From NCBI RefSeq assembly GCF_023716865.1, contig NZ_CP092417.1, positions 4,380,001 to 4,444,000 of the forward strand: 64,000 nucleotides of DNA. Direction: 5' to 3'. Shown piece after piece: positions 63,543 to 64,000 of the stretch (positions are counted from its first letter, which is position 1; each line of letters opens with the position of its first letter). The stretch is from Endozoicomonas sp. SCSIO W0465. GTDB taxonomy: Bacteria; Pseudomonadota; Gammaproteobacteria; Pseudomonadales; Endozoicomonadaceae. Both the position numbers and the translations under genes were made by a program. The notes beneath the pieces were generated by a model. The model worked only from the letters and a program-made list of their open reading frames with translations. It did no database searches and was not told the DNA's origin.

Positions 63543-64000
63543 TTTTTTCTGGCCCCGCTGCCCAGAGCGGATGAAAAGCCCTGAGCGGATGAAAAGCCCT
63601 GAGCGGCAGATCCCTTGCGCTCACCCTGCAGCACTTCAACCAGCTTGATCGCATCCTGTTCCATAGCAACCACCAGCTCGTCAATACGTCGGGTAAAATA
63701 ACGGTGAAAGATCAAAGCCGGAATAGCCACGGTCAAACCCGCCGCCGTGGTGATCAATGCCTTGGAAATCCCGCCAGCAAGTACGCCGGCATTACCCGTG
63801 CCTTCAACCATCAGCACGGTAAAGACATCAATCATACCGATAACGGTACCCAGCAGACCAAGCAGCGGAGCAATCGCAGCAATGGTGCCCAGGGTATTGA
63901 GATAACGTTCAAGGTCGTGAATCACCTTGCCAGCCTGCTCTTCAATACTCTCTTTCATAATTTCCCGGCCACTGCGGGCATTCGTCAACCCGGCAGCCAA
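63539..64000 (-). CDS. exbB: MotA/TolQ/ExbB proton channel protein (5' truncated by window)
   Basis: The visible 153 C-terminal residues have two membrane helices with the conserved GTIAAIAPLLGLLGTVIGM and GISKALITTAAGLTVAIPA segments typical of ExbB/TolQ. The first helix and start lie beyond the window. The C-terminus ends with AQGFSS hexapeptide repeats and a basic tail. It overlaps exbD by 4 bp. Confidence 0.93.
   Translation of the reverse strand: MAAGLTNARSGREIMKESIEEQAGKVIHDLERYLNTLGTIAAIAPLLGLLGTVIGMIDVFTVLMVEGTGNAGVLAGGISKALITTAAGLTVAIPALIFHRYFTRRIDELVVAMEQDAIKLVEVLQGERKGSAAQGFSSAQGFSSALGSGARKK
63565..63606. repeat. 18-bp tandem repeats at the 3' end of exbB
   Basis: Two full copies of GAGCGGATGAAAAGCCCT and a partial third, encoding AQGFSS-like hexapeptides at the protein's C-terminus. 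Confidence 0.9.

Overview
The window looks like a gammaproteobacterial chromosome of the Oceanospirillales/Endozoicomonas type. This is inferred from the complete Na+-translocating NADH:quinone reductase operon, Pseudomonas-like housekeeping gene order, many ankyrin and other eukaryote-like proteins, and a very heavy load of insertion sequences. No tRNA, rRNA or CRISPR array was seen.

Layout. (1) 1-2.7 kb: right end of an IS66-type element sitting inside a gene whose remainder encodes a RING-H2-like tail followed by ankyrin repeats. (2) 2.7-8.6 kb: nqrFEDCBA on the minus strand. (3) 9.3-11.8 kb: a 159-bp MITE next to an IS1595-type element that itself carries a second IS1595-type element. (4) 11.8-22.1 kb, minus strand apart from one MFS transporter: fabD-fabG-acpP-fabF-pabC-mltG-tmk-holB-pilZ-tatD, the fatty-acid cluster with its usual trailing genes. 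(5) 22.1-48.7 kb: an accessory island placed exactly between fabD and plsX. It holds two paralogous ankyrin proteins with a C-terminal SOCS-box-like motif, a 157-aa gene, a 537-aa gene and a giant Gly-rich/mucin-like gene, all on the plus strand, and about a dozen mobile elements that break most of them. (6) 48.7-54.6 kb: plsX-rpmF-yceD (minus), an IS701-like element, a maf/yceF gene lacking its catalytic segment, sppA and rluC. (7) 55.5-64 kb: rne (plus), a small hypothetical gene, then murB, a low-molecular-weight phosphatase, kdsB, a Trm112-like gene, lpxK, exbD and exbB (partial), the lipid A/cell-wall cluster also known next to rne in Pseudomonas.

Mobile-element boundaries were set by eye from terminal inverted repeats and target-site duplications (TSDs). 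Most TSDs are perfect, so several ancestral genes can be rebuilt in frame by removing the elements. The four canonical MITE copies read as identical and share their ends with the IS1595-type element at 9459-11800, which is the likely source of the mobilising transposase.

The most notable biology is the group of eukaryote-like proteins: ankyrin plus SOCS-box-like proteins (two copies), a broken RING-H2-ankyrin gene, and a weak F-box-like segment at the start of the giant gene. Together they suggest, without proving, a locus of host-directed effectors aimed at ubiquitin ligases, much of it now decaying under IS attack.
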